DNA of 64,000 nt from Cinnamomum chago (lineage: Eukaryota > Streptophyta > Magnoliopsida > Laurales > Lauraceae): contig CP142461.1 in the NCBI GenBank assembly GCA_038049695.1, positions 34,417,001 through 34,481,000 on the forward strand. The letters are read 5' to 3'. Shown here piece after piece: positions 44,036-55,554 of the stretch (its first letter is position 1; each line of letters starts with the position of its first letter). The translations under genes and the position numbers were made by a program. A model generated the notes under the pieces. That model was not told where the DNA came from, ran no database searches, and saw nothing but the letters and a program-made list of their open reading frames with translations.

Positions 44036-45058
44036 TCACCCTAGGAGGCCTCTCAATTCTTTGAGATTCTTCGGGGGTGGCATTTCAAGGATGGCCTTTA
44101 ACTTAGATGGATCAACCTCGATCCCCCGATTACTTACCATAAAACCCAAGAGTTTGCCGGAGGATACTCCAAAAACACATTTCTTCGGATTCATTTTCAG
44201 TTGGGTGTCTTTGGATCTTTGAAGGACCTTTCTGAGAGCCGTGACATGATCTTCACGGGTTTTGGATTTGATTAGAATGTCATCTACGTAAACTTCCATA
44301 CAATCGTGTATCATATCATGGAATATCGCCATCATGGCTCTCTGATGAGTGGCACCGGCATTCTTTAACCCGAAAGGCATCACAAGGTAGCAATAAGCCC
44401 CCCAGGGTGTAGTGAATGATGTTTTCTCTTGATTCTCTGGTGACAGCTTGATTTGATTGTACCCTGAGTAACCATCCATGAATGACAGCATAGCGTGCGC
44501 TGCAGTATTATCAATAAGCACGTCAATGTGAGGCAAGGGGAAATCATCCTTGGGAGATGCATTGTTCAAATTTCGAAAATCAATACAGACTCGGACGCGT
44601 CCATCTTTCTTCTTTACCGGGACTATGTTGGCTACCCATTGAGGGAATAATACGACTCTAATGAATCTAGCTTGGTGGAGCTTGTCAACCTCTTCTTTTA
44701 CTTTAAGGGCAACATCGGGGAGCATCTTTCTTAATTTTTGCTTGACAGGCTTAGCATTTTCTTCCAGTGGGATCCGGTGCTCCACCAGATCGGGTGCAAG
44801 TCCGGGCATATCCTTATAATCTGATGCGAACACGTCCTGATATTCTCTTAGGACCTCAAGGATCTTGCTCTCCTCATCGGTTTCTAGGCAGCCGTTGATT
44901 TGGACCTGCTTGGGTCTTTCCTCTGTCCCTAGGTTTATCTCCTTTGTCTTTTCGGCAGCTGCTTGTGTCTCTTCATCAAACTTCTTTACTATTCTCCTAA
45001 ATTCCTCAGAAACTCCGTCATCTCCTTCTTCGACGTCCACTAATTCATAAACACCCAA
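44036..45058 (-). pseudogene. Reverse transcriptase of element A
   Basis: RT motifs are WVANIVPVKKKDGRVRVCID, FMDGYSGYNQI, MPFGLKNAGATHQRAM and the catalytic YVDD in EVYVDDILIKS (near 44271-44297), then CVFGVSSGKLLGF in the thumb. The domain itself is uninterrupted. The frame starts after a TAA at 45080-45082 and ends at TGA 44036-44038; both stops sit where the neighbouring frame is in register, so they are nonsense changes (CAA and CGA are likely ancestors). Confidence 0.87.
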
Positions 45059-45079
45059 TCCATCGTTGATATTCGCATG

Positions 45080-46020
45080 TTACGCCGAGGGCTCGGGTTC
45101 TGGAATGATAGGCAGAGATTCACAGCCTAACTTATCAATGTTGATCATAATCTCCTCTAATTGGGACTGCTCTACCGAGGGTAACTTCCATCGCCTTGGA
45201 TCACCCATGTTTTGATGATGACTAAAGTTTTCTACTCCTACGGTTCCTAACTTTTTGGGTTTTCTATTTTCTAATTTTTTTGTCTCTTTTGGGTTTTCTA
45301 ATTTTTTTGGATTTTCGGAATGATATGGTACAGGTGGGGTTGAAGATGGCCTATCTACCGAGGAGGATCGTCCCTGCTGGCGTGGCCAGGCAGTGGGGCG
45401 GTACACCACTTCGTGATCATTTTGGTCATCGGCTTCCCAAATTTCATGGTCTCTTTGATAGGGGTCTTCTCGCCAATGGCGCCAGGCAATGGGCCAATAC
45501 ACCATTTCTTCGCGAGTAGGGTCTTCAATTTCCCATGTTTCACGGCTTTCTCGGAGTTCGGCAATCGGCGTTTTTTTTTTTTGGATAAATGAGTTGGTTC
45601 ACTCACAGTCAACATGTTGCATGATAGGAACTGGGACCTCGGATCAATAGTGTGTTCTGTATTGTCCACTTCTTTTGGTGAATGGAGTTCTCTCCAAGTG
45701 CCAAAGATTTCTTCATAGATCTCGCTTTCAGATGACGTGGAGTCTTCCCAATCTTCTACTAAAACAACCTTACCTTTATTGCTTGAATCCGAATTGTAGT
45801 GTCCATCCCTAGTCTGTGACGCGTCGGGATCTAGAATTTTATCGTGTCTTATGAAATGTTCATCTAAATCCTCTGGTTTATTTCTCAAATCGTTGTGTGT
45901 ATCGTACCCTAATCCTTCTGCTTTCACTCTAGGGTCTGGTATGTAGGAGTCAATAATGCCTTCTTCATCTTTCCAAGTCCAAATCCGGGTTGATATCCCA
46001 TCTTCCTCATCAGAGTCCAT
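45080..46020 (-). pseudogene. Linker between G-patch and RT of element A
   Basis: Two overlapping frames (46020-45355 and 45505-45080) carry parts of one acidic, low-complexity linker (GIIDSYIPDPRVKAEGLGYD, later QSQLEEIMINIDKLG). At least two frameshifts are needed to join protease, linker and RT. A near-repeat of WCIGPLPG and WCTAPLPG about 30 codons apart suggests a small internal duplication. No enzyme domain is seen. Confidence 0.6.
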
Positions 46021-46712
46021 CCTCGAGCTAGGCTCTCGTTGTTCATTGTTGGACTTTGCAGGGGGGATAATTCGGGAAATATATTTTGCATGGGGTCCAT
46101 ATCCATTAAGGGGATGAGAGGGTCAACTCTGTATCCGTGAATCTTGACCTCTGGCACCGTAGGAGCAGGCTGCAAGGTCGGGAGTATTTGAAGTTCTTCT
46201 GGTTCAATCACAGGTGGATCCCCCATCATTTTCACGATCTTGCCTAAATAGGGGAATTTAACACATTGATGCCTACTTAACATGACGGCGTTCATATGAT
46301 TCAACCATCGGCGTCCTAGGATCAAGTTGAAAGTGGCGGGGATATCCATGATATAAAACTCTTCTGGCATCGAGACCGGACCTGCTTGCACCAATAACAT
46401 GATTTTTCCACATACCGCCTTCTTATTTCCATCGTAACCAGTCACCACCATGGGTGCTGGAGTCAGGTCTTTTGTCGTGAGCCCTAAAGCTTTGTATGTT
46501 ATCAATGGGCATATGTTCAATGATGCACCGGTGTCTATTAGTGCTCCTGGCATTTCCTTTCCTACTATCTTGACCGTTAAATGTAGGGGAGACGTCCTCC
46601 CCCTAAGTGGTATTTCTTTCAGCTCTTCTTCAGTAAATGTGACAGCAGGGAAAGGAGTTTCCGGGGCTAAGGCTGCGATGGTAGTTCTCAACTCTTCGGG
46701 AGTTATGCCCAC
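45924..46712 (-). pseudogene. Protease and G-patch of element A
   Basis: The protease active site is ALIDTGASLNIC (D-T-G, the classical form) with FNLILGRRWLN near the end of the domain. About 85 residues later is a clear G-patch, ARGWTLMRKMGYQPGFGLGK, after which the frame is lost. A TAA at 46719-46721 precedes this part. The G-patch sits between protease and RT, as in element B. Confidence 0.83.
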
Positions 46713-46721
46713 ATGGACTTA

Positions 46722-47264
46722 CAAATGCGTAATAGCCTTAAGTAATTGTTGTTGATGCTTTGGTGAGGTTTTAATCAAGTCGAGGACAGATACCTTTGTT
46801 GGGATCTTCGTAAGGTGCCCTAAGAGATCATACTCGATTCCAGTTTCTATCGAAGTATAAGCTCTGTCATCAACTATCTCCTCAACCTGACCGTTGGGGT
46901 ACTGTGAGCCTAGACCTTAGGTAGCCTGGTGAGGAGGTAACTGGGAAGGACGGATCCGTCCATATCGGAGATGGGCTTGAGAAGCATTTGTATCCGAGGG
47001 ATGATCTGGTTGGGAATTCATAAGGACCGGTGGTTCTTGGTCATTTGGCTCATCGAAATTCACTTTGTAAAGGTTAGGAGAATCAACGATCTCGCCCATT
47101 CCGAAATTGAAGATTTTGAATTTGATTTTGCCATCCCATGGCACTATGTATCTTCGATAGTCTTCTTCCTCAAAGAACTCGTCGTGGCATGGTTGGCTGT
47201 GGTTTATGCTTCCTTGGGCTAGGGCATGAACACATTGGTGCTCTATCATGGCTATGTTTATCAA
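46722..47264 (-). pseudogene. Gag-protease linker of element A
   Basis: This part is in register with the gag frame but bounded by TAA at 47265-47267, TAA at 46917-46919 and TAA at 46719-46721. It encodes an acidic linker (DEFFEEEDYRRYIVPWDGK, then PTKVSVLDLIKTSPKHQQQL). All three stops would be CAA (Gln) before a C-to-T change. No catalytic motif is seen. Confidence 0.6.
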
Positions 47265-49938
47265 TTAAGTCTGTGAGGTTTGCCTAAAGGTTGACGGTCC
47301 ATGTTGAGGTAGGGGGTTTGTATAAATCTGCATGTTCGGACCGTTTTGTGCTGGACTGGTTGTTACGTTTCGATTAAGAGGGGTATTTCGTGGGTCGGTC
47401 GTGTTTATTGGCCTGATATTGCTCCAATCGATCCTACCTTCGTCATTTAGATCGTAAATCAGGTCTCTAACCGTGTAGCATTGGGTGAGGACATGCCCCG
47501 GCATCCTATGGTAGGCACATAATTTGGTTTTATCTAGGTGTTCTAACCATGCCTGCGGTCGTTCCGGCGGGAGTTGAAGAGCGTTCTGGCTTAAAAGGGA
47601 CCAAAAGACAGCAGTCCAAGGCTGGGGTAAGGATGGGTAGTTTGCCCTTTTGGGTCCGAATCTTCTCCTATTCCCATTGTTTGTGTTATTTTCGTTGCCA
47701 TTGTTGTCTCTATTGTAATTGAAGGGAACGGTTCCGTAGTTGGGTTGAGGATTCGTGTTTTGATTCTGTGGCGGAACTGTTGAATTCGGGACTGGTTGTA
47801 TGTGATCAGAGTTGTGGTTTTGATTCACCGGGGGTCCTTGGTTCCTTGGTGGTTGGTCACAACCTTGATTGTTTCTTGAAGGATTCCGGAAGTTCTGATT
47901 GTTCCGTTGATAATTCTGATTGTTCCTTTGATAATTCAGGTTACCGCCCTGGAAGTTGGGATTACTATTTTGCCCCTGATTTTGGTGTTGGTTAAAGCGA
48001 ACGCTGTTATGTTCTTGGTACGGTCGGTAAACTTCTTCTTGATTTGAGCTCACCTCAGGGGTTGCATGGCTTTCTGGTTGGGTAGTTGTGCCTGCCCTAC
48101 GCGTGTTCTTTTTATGGTCGATGATGGCACTTAACACTCCTTCGTCCAGATTTTGTTTTATCTTGGACAATCTACGGTATAGGCCACTCCAACTAACAAC
48201 CTCTCCGATCGTCATTAAAGCCCTCATCGGATCTTTCATATTTGATATAGCCATTCTCACTTGTTCTTCTTCTTGCATATTACAGTCCGATCGCGCAAAT
48301 TGATTTTGCCATCTCATCGCGAATTCCTCATAATCTTCGTTGTTTTTTTTGTTTGAGGTTTGCTAAGTCATGCCAGAGAGGTTTGTTTTTAGTCAGGTGC
48401 TGGTATCGTGCTAAAAAATTTTCCACTACGTCTTCGAAGGTATTAATTTCGTGGGAAGGTACAGACGTATACCAAGTCAATGCATCCCCGGTTAATGATT
48501 CCTGAAAATAGTTTATAAGCATGGAGTCATTGTCAGTAATGGCACGACATTTTTTGCAGAATGAGACCAGATGGTGTTGAGGGTCAGTTGTCCCATCGTA
48601 AGGTATGAATTTAGAAGCCCTAACAGGGAAAGGTGACTTCTCCTTTTCTTCTTTTTTGGTAAAATCGTAGAAACCTAGCTTTTTTCCAGTTGAGCTTGAG
48701 GACTTCTTAATTTCATTTTTAAGTTCCTCTACATTTTTCTGCAATTCTTTAAATGCTAAAGGATCTAGGTATTGAATTGTCTGTGGTTGGTATGCTCCTT
48801 GTGGTTCTAGTGGAGCAGGAGCGTAGATTGGTTCCTGGAACTGGTCCTGGGGATATGGTTGCTGAATAGGATGATAGTTTTGGTTCAATTGAGTTCCTCC
48901 ATAAGCAACCGACTGCCCTTTATACGGGTCAACCATCGGGTTCAAGGTGGGCGGTCGATATGCCTGCGGATAGCGTGGCTCATCTCCCTGGTATGTTTGA
49001 TAAGAATGTCTAACGCCCGAGGGATTGATGACCTGCACGTTTTGGACTGGGGGACCCTGATCTGAGTTAGGCACTTGGTAGATTGGGGCAGCCCGATTTT
49101 GGTAAATAGGAGGGGTCCTCTCATATTGAATCGGCTGGGGATATAATATATCATTGCCGTCCGTCACAGGATTGTAATTCGTTTGATTGATTGACGGAGG
49201 GGTCATAACTTGGAATTGAGGCCGAGCCACCTCACGATGTTGATAGACATCTGACGTTCCTATATGATTCAAAGGGTTTCGGTGAGAGGTGTTGGACGTC
49301 ATCAATTGTCCCGGGTTTACTAAACCATGACTCGCTTGATGACACAGATTCTCATTTATTGCGAGAGTCTGTGATGGTGCAATGACTCTAACCGGCATAG
49401 TGATAGGCGCATCAGCAGGCATCCTGTACTGTGGGATAGAAAAAGTGATTGGCTACGTCTGACTAATTAGGGAAGAGTAGGGTATAACCTGCGAAACCAC
49501 AGGATCGCTTGCGCGGAGAGAGTGATCCCCTGACGAAATATTATCGCGAACCCTATATCTTATAACCTGGCCAGTGGGACTGACTAGGTCGGTGTAGGTT
49601 ACCCCTGAATGCGAGGAGAATTGATTCTTCCCTGACGAGTGAGATGGGGTAGTTGTGTCAGAACGATTCCTTCCCATTGTAACAGTATTGACAGGGATTG
49701 GGCCTCCTTCGAAGAGGGATCGTCTTATCTGCTGTGGGTCATGACTTGAAGTTGCTAAGAATCCATCTAATACTCTAGAGGATTCTATATTTTGTGGGAC
49801 TTGGTATGACCCGCTAGTGGTGCGGAGCATTAGTGGGGGTGAGAGGGGTTGAAGGTCGGACATTCTGAACGTGTAACCCTCCATTCGTGGAGAAATATTT
49901 AGATGAGAATAGAGAGAAAGAGGGGAGGAGAAAAGCAC
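47265..49938 (-). pseudogene. Gag polyprotein of element A
   Basis: The start is at the ATG at 49938 or 49884. The N-terminal ~330 residues are Pro/Gln/Tyr-rich. The gag domain has SLTGDALTWYTSVPSHEI and NTFEDVVENFLARYQHL. The frame breaks at a run of eight A near 48340, where one extra A takes it to a stop at 48328; the second half continues at 48317 with RWQNQFARSDC, an Asn/Gln-rich stretch with three NNQNY-like repeats, and a knuckle CAYHRMPGHVLTQC. A TAG at 49453-49455 also interrupts it. Gag builds the particle; this copy cannot make a full-length one. Confidence 0.83.
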
Positions 49939-50161
49939 GTTTTATGTTGTTCGGTAGTGAGTGCTAGTGCACGTTTGTTTCTTATGATGTAATGGGGGAA
50001 AGCTTAGTGGACGGCCCATTGGAACCTCAGGTTTAATTTCAGACTAGGCTCATAATAACTCTAAATTGAATGGGACACGGACATCTGATCATTGATTGGA
50101 TATTCGTGTCTTAGAATAAAATTCCAGAAAAACCCAAATAAGTGACAGGAAAACAAAAGAA

Positions 50162-50179
50162 GTCCCATCACGATCGCCA
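50162..50179 (-). other. Primer binding site of element A
   Basis: On the minus strand, TGGCGATCGTGATGGGAC starts 3 bp after the LTR-like end. It is complementary to a tRNA 3' end; an arginine tRNA is possible but not shown. A diverged second copy, TGGTGATTGTGATAGGACA, lies at 50355-50373 next to the intact LTR end. The rest of 49939-50182 holds no gene. Confidence 0.55.
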
Positions 50180-50182
50180 GGC

Positions 50183-50376
50183 TGTTGGATGTGAATTTTG
50201 ATCCCCCCGGGGAGGGGGAAATCACCATTCATCTATATGTGCTATTTAAATTTTTACATCGAAAATGAGGATTCCGACTACCCTCAAAATCGACGAATCA
50301 CGATCGCCAGCTACGGTCTGCAAAAGATCCAAATTCGTGACAAGACAACAAAAGTGTCCTATCACAATCACCAGGC
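50183..50376 (-). repeat. 194-bp duplication of LTR end plus primer site
   Basis: About 130 bp of the LTR end and about 60 bp of following sequence, with a primer-site-like stretch, are repeated once between the intact LTR (50377) and the internal region. The copies start TGTTGGATGTG (50183) and TGTCGGATGTG (50377). Similarity between the LTR-internal CACGATCGCCAG and the primer site could have driven it. Confidence 0.82.
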
Positions 50377-51673
50377 TGTCGGATGTGAATTTTGATCCCC
50401 CCGGGGAGGGGGAAATCACCATTCATCTATATGTGTTATTTAAATTTTTACATCGAAAATGAGGATTCCGACTACCCTCAAAATCGACGAATCACGATCG
50501 CCAGCTACGGTATAGGCTGTAACACCGTTCTTCGACAAAAGCCAAAGAAAAATGGGAGAAAATAAATGGGTGGGTTCTTCTCTAGTCTAATGTGCTGCCG
50601 GCAACACACGACGGTTTTCCTATCACATTAATTTGGGTCTCCTTCGGTTTCTTTAATATAGGGTCAATTCAGGGTTATTAGTAAAAGTCCAAATAAAAGT
50701 TAATCCTCACACAGCAAAATCATGGTGTGTCCAAGTAAAACAAAATAATTAAAATAAAGAAAATAAAAAGGGGGAGCTGCCAAATATTTAAGAAGAGGAT
50801 CAGCCCCAATCCCGGGTACCCCCTTCTAATCCCTTGGCAATAAAGGCTGACTTTTCAAATCAAGATGATGATGCAAATGAGACTTTAACATGTGATTTCT
50901 GTGTTTTTCGTGTGCGATACACGAGTGATAAAGAAAAAGCCGATGGGCTGTAATTGATTAAAGGTGGCCGATGGGCCGGTGTTTGTTTTAAAGAGGGGCC
51001 GATGGGCCAGTGTTTGTTTGAGGGCGGCCAATGGTCCGAAATAAAAATATGCAAAGTGTGAAATCATTCATCTCATCTTATTATTCTCATTTATTCAATT
51101 TTAGAAATCAGTTCTTTATTCCCTTTTATAATTAAGTTCGATTAGATACCTGGCACCTGAGGTGGAGGAAGAAATAAAGGAAAAATCTTTTTGGGTTTAT
51201 TTTGTTGGTTTTATAGTTTTTAGGGAACTTTTATATTGGGCTAGAAGGGCCTAACTAGGGGATTTTACTTGGATTTATGTGATTAGTGCTTTACTACTGA
51301 TCATCGAATTAACCCTAACCTAAGGTCCTAGACCGCCCACATCAGCCTTCCCGGTCCCCTAACGGAACAAGAAAAGTGATGGGACGAAGCCTAATGCTCT
51401 AATTTATCTAATGAGGAAATCCAATCTAATCCTAGGGTGCTAATAGCCTAAGCTTGACAATTATGCCTAAGGAATTTGGTTATGATCTTAATTGGGTTGG
51501 TTTGTTTTAAATTGAAAGTTGATTAAGAGTGATTTAGGGATGGATTAAGGTTCTGATTAATGTGTTTTTAAATATATTAAGGTTTTGTTTTAGTTGTTGA
51601 AGGTTTTGGAGTTTCAGGTTTTGTTTCAAATGATGGAAAGATGTCAAAGTCGGTGAAGTAGGACTGACAGAGA

Positions 51674-54540
51674 ACAAGTGCGCCCACAAGTGCGCCCAAG
51701 TGGTGCCTTGATGTTCTTCGCCCGTCCGACTTTGGTTCGAGGTTCCGGATGGGTTTAAGTTGATTAAGGTTTTGATTTTAAGGTAGTTATTGGATCTGTG
51801 ATGGTTCTAAGATGTTGATTGAGGTCAAAGTTGGAAGTGAATAGGGATTCGATGGTCTTAGGGAATGGAGACGGACTTAGGCGTACCTGTGGTTGTGCCT
51901 ATGTTTCCTGACTAACTTGGGCGCACATGTGGTGGCGCCCAAGTGTCTGGTTCGTGTGTTTTGGTTCTTTCCGGGATTTTGTTCACTTAAACTTGGATTT
52001 TCAGATGATCTATGTCAATAATTATGTATCCCGGGCTGGTTTTAAGTTCATAAACCTTAAATGTGATTGTGGTTTAAGTTCGGGAGTTGAGACGCAACCA
52101 ATGGGCGTCTCAGGCTCGGAACAAGAAGTTGGGCGCACCTATGTGTGCGCCCAAGTTCTTGGGGTAACTGGGGCGCCCAAGTGTCTGCCTGTTGTGGAGC
52201 TACTGGTTCGTTCGATTTTAGGGTGTTTCTAAGTCGGATTCATATCTTGGTTGGGGAATGTCTTTATTCTCTGGGTGTGGTTTGGTCTTATTGTCTTTGA
52301 TTAGATTTCGATCGGGGTCTTAATTGGGGATTGGTGGCTAGGGTTTTGTTTGTTAGGGTTTGATTAATTAGGGGTTTTGGTTTATATAGGCTTATTAATC
52401 AGAATTTTAATTAAGGCTTGTTAATTAAGGTTTTATTAATAGTTGTTAATCAATTTCAGGGATTTAGTTAATTAATTCTATGGATTTTAATTGGATGTTT
52501 TAATTAGGCATTTTAAGTTAATTAAGTGTTTTAGAACGGGAGTTGATCGAATTTGTTGATTTACTTAGGCACGAATGGAATATCCTAAGATCAGCTACTT
52601 AATGTCTACTTTTATGATTCTAATACTTCTTTTAATTACTTTCTTCTTTGTGTTCTCTTCTCTAATTACTAGAGAGTAAGATGAGAGGAGAAGTGTTTTA
52701 TGATTTTGGGATTTTTTTGGTTTTTTATGCAATATTAATGTAACCTAACTTAAAATGATGATGATTCGATGACTCGATGTCTAGAAGTCTAGTAGTCAAT
52801 TGAAATCCTCACAAAGGTAGAACAACAAGTTAAATGGAATGCAAAATTATGAAAATGCGGGCCGGAAAATTAATTGGGAACTTGGGCGCACACACAGGGG
52901 CGCCCACAGTGCCTCTGCACAACTGTGTGGGCGCCCAATGTCTCCCCTGCGGGTTGTGATGCACTTGCAATTTTTTACGATATTCCAATTCGATTTTCGA
53001 CACTTTGTGACTAAATATAAGGTCCTACTATGAATTATTGATGTAATAACCTTCGGATTCGGAAGTAATGACACGAGAGTCAAAGTCTAAGAGGCGGGTC
53101 TCTTTGGCAGGAACTTGGGCTCACCCACAATGGTGCCCAAGTTCACTGTCTTTTTTTCTTTACCTTTTGGTAATGTATTTCAGTATTCCTTCGATTCTTT
53201 CAATGCTTTTTGTGGATCCGAAGGCTTTTATATCAATGTACATGAAGATAGACTCGGATCTAAGAACCAGAATGCGTGCGAAATGAGAAATCGGGGCCAA
53301 AGCCCTATCCAAAAGCTTGGGCGCATACACAGTTGCTCCCAAGTGTTTTCCTGCACCTTTCTTCCTCTTTTGTTTCTTTTCTCAATACTTTTCGCGCGAT
53401 TTGGAACGCAAAGTTACAGATCCGAAGGTCCCGATGGCAATATGTATGAAAACAAATTCGGATCTAACAAAAAAAAATATGCTTAATATGAAAATCGGGG
53501 TCAAAACCCAATGCAGACACTTGGGCGCACAGATAGTTGTGCCCAAGTGTTCTGTTGCACCCTTTTTTCTTTATTCAGATTTTCCTTAATGAAAATGAGA
53601 TGGATGCGAAGTCTGCCCTAATCACGAGTTCAGAATGCTAAAAATGATGCGGATCTACAGAGTAGGAATGATCCTAAGCATATTACTAATGATAGATGAT
53701 TACCAAGTATTAAATCCACTGGAAAAGCGCCACTATTAATGCAGATCTACAATGCATGCATGACCCTAAGCATGTTTCTAAGCCATTGATGATGCTGAAT
53801 ATCAATTGAATAAAAACATAGTCTAGAAATATCGATTTGAGTCGTATCCTTCAAGTCCTAGGTCAAAGCTTTCGAGCAGATCCACGGCTTTTGGAAGCTT
53901 TTTCCATTGCTAATCTTAGGAAACCAGAAAGCTCCTCCTTCTCCTTCCTTCTGAATCTAAGGCTCTATCTATGGTGGTTACTCTCTTTTTTTGTCTCTCG
54001 TTTCTTCTAGTTTTTCTATTCTTTTTTGGTAGCCCCCTCTATAAATGATATAAGAGATCTTTTTATAGAGGTTTTGGCGTGGAGGAGGGGTTTAGGGTTG
54101 CTATGTGCACGAGTTTCTAAAGGCTTCACACAAACCAAGGTAGATTTAGGGTTTCGGGAACTTGGGCGCACATATAGGTGCGCCCATGTTGGTCTGGGAA
54201 CTTGGGCGCACACACAGGTGCGCCCATGTTCTGTTTTGGGGCTAAGTGTGCTTAGGGTTGGGTTCGGATGGTTTTCGGATCAAATTCGGACCGAAACAGA
54301 GGAAACTGGGCTTAGGCGCACTTGTGGGGGCGCCCAAGTGGATTTTAGAACTGTGTGTGCGCCCATGTTATCTTTTGGGTCGAATGGGCTTGGGGTTTGG
54401 TTTTGGATTGTTTTCGGACTGAGATTGGATCGGAACTATGAAGAGTGGAGTGGAACCAACCTAAACATGCACTAAAGTAGGTCGAATGGGCAACCAGGGA
54501 CTTGGAACCTAGGCGCACCTGTGTGTGCGCCCAAGTGTGC
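51674..54540. repeat. Dispersed ACTTGGGCGCAC palindromes, right LTR
   Basis: About thirteen copies occur. Good ones are at 51914-51943, 52127-52156, 52878-52945 (two fused), 53112-53143, 53315-53344, 53518-53549, 54160-54190, 54198-54228 and 54506-54536. Several are absent, halved or rearranged in the left LTR, whereas sequence between them is nearly identical. Confidence 0.85.
54061..54068 (-). promoter_or_regulatory. Candidate TATA box of element A 5' LTR
   Basis: CTATAAAA on the minus strand is followed by leader-like purine-rich sequence. The same site is at 8529-8536 in the 3' LTR. A TATATAAA at 52381-52388 is the alternative. Confidence 0.4.
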
Positions 54541-55052
54541 CCCTGGTGCGGGACCACTTGTGTAATCTTCCGATGGCCATATCTTTTGATCCGTTGGTCG
54601 GAATTGGACGTTGTATATATCGTCGGAAAGCTCTCAAAATGTAGAATCTTGTGGTCTACAGATCCTAATGGTCAGAGGTCAGGAAAGGTAAGGGATACTT
54701 GGATCAATGATTCTAACCTCCTAATTCATGTTAATCATATCGTACTTAGGCAAACTACGTGTAATTTCTTCAGGAGCAAACTGAGTGTGTTCTATGTAGT
54801 GTGGAAGGGGGTTGGGTAGTGTTGTAGTCCATTCCTTGTATGAGTAGTGGGTTGAACTCGAGATCCCGACGCTATTTGGCCTTTTCTCTCACGAATTCTA
54901 TGAATCGTCAAACTAAGTCTAAAATTATCAACAAGCATCTTCATCGTCATTAATTAATCTGAATTATGCCATTAACCATTCAATTATGGGTTAAATGGGG
55001 GCATCATTATATATGATAAGTGTTTAAGGCTATCATAGGGGGCCAAAATGAG

Positions 55053-55554
55053 TTGGGGGTGGCTCAATAGCCTCCTCCTGACACTCCTCCCAAAGGCAAC
55101 GATGCATGTACCTGAGCACCAAAATAACAAGGATCAAACACGACGATTTGGCAAGAAATCAATTTAGATAAGTGCTTAAACAATTAAAAGATGAAAGAAC
55201 ATTGCTAAAACCATTTATTGAATTCAAACCAAAATCAGAAATAAGATGCATTTCAAGTAAGCAAAACTAGCATGAATACTTATAATATCATGAATAGATA
55301 ATCCCACATTGAGCCCATCATTTCTCTATCATACATGATGAAAAGAGCTAACAAAACAAAACAAAACAAGATCCCGTACCATAAAAGGTAGACGGGTACC
55401 GGCCGCGTTACCGGTCAGAACAGGATGTATATATAAATATATGACTAATCTGCAAAAAGTTCAAGTGTTTAAGGACCCCTAGATAGTGGATCAGCCTGAA
55501 AGGGCGGTCCAAGCTCAGTGGTGTTCATCATAAGTCATGAATGCATAAAACAAG
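55053..55554 (-). other. Flank between elements A and C, probable LTR or leader fragment
   Basis: There is no coding frame. The minus strand has GGTACCCGTCTACC, a TATATAT-rich patch and TGTCAGGAGGAGGCTATTG, which reads like the leader or LTR of another gypsy element. It is not a continuation of the 4384-4959 LTR in the same orientation. The join at 55052/55053 removes the LTR end of A, so it is a deletion or rearrangement breakpoint. Confidence 0.4.

Larger units (their letters stand above)
4960..55052 (-). mobile_element. Element A: giant Tat-like Ty3/gypsy retrotransposon with an antisense PMD gene
   Basis: Two long direct repeats (4960-9496 and 50377-55052) flank minus-strand gag, protease, RT, RNase H and integrase frames (49938 down to 41526). 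The span is about 50.1 kb, or about 30.1 kb without nested element B. Domain order is gag, PR, G-patch, RT, RNase H, a second RNase H, integrase. The double RNase H points to the Tat lineage. Between integrase and the 3' LTR lies about 12 kb with a plus-strand PMD/coiled-coil gene, so that gene is antisense to gag-pol. A primer site follows the 5' LTR and a polypurine tract precedes the 3' LTR. The coding frames hold many stops and at least three frameshifts, so this copy is dead. The last 9 bp of the 5' LTR and its target duplication are missing on the right. Confidence 0.88.
50377..55052 (-). repeat. 5' LTR of element A, outer end truncated
   Basis: The repeat matches 4960-9496 throughout. 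Homology stops at 55052 at CCAAAATGAG, so the last nine bases (GTGTCTACA on the plus strand) are missing. It is longer than its partner mainly because of extra palindrome copies. The minus-strand TATA candidates are at 54061-54068 (CTATAAAA) and 52381-52388 (TATATAAA). Confidence 0.88.

Noticed and set aside
46450..46755. Plus-strand 101-codon frame opposite the protease
   Set aside because: It is the antisense shadow of the protease frame, which has clear catalytic motifs.
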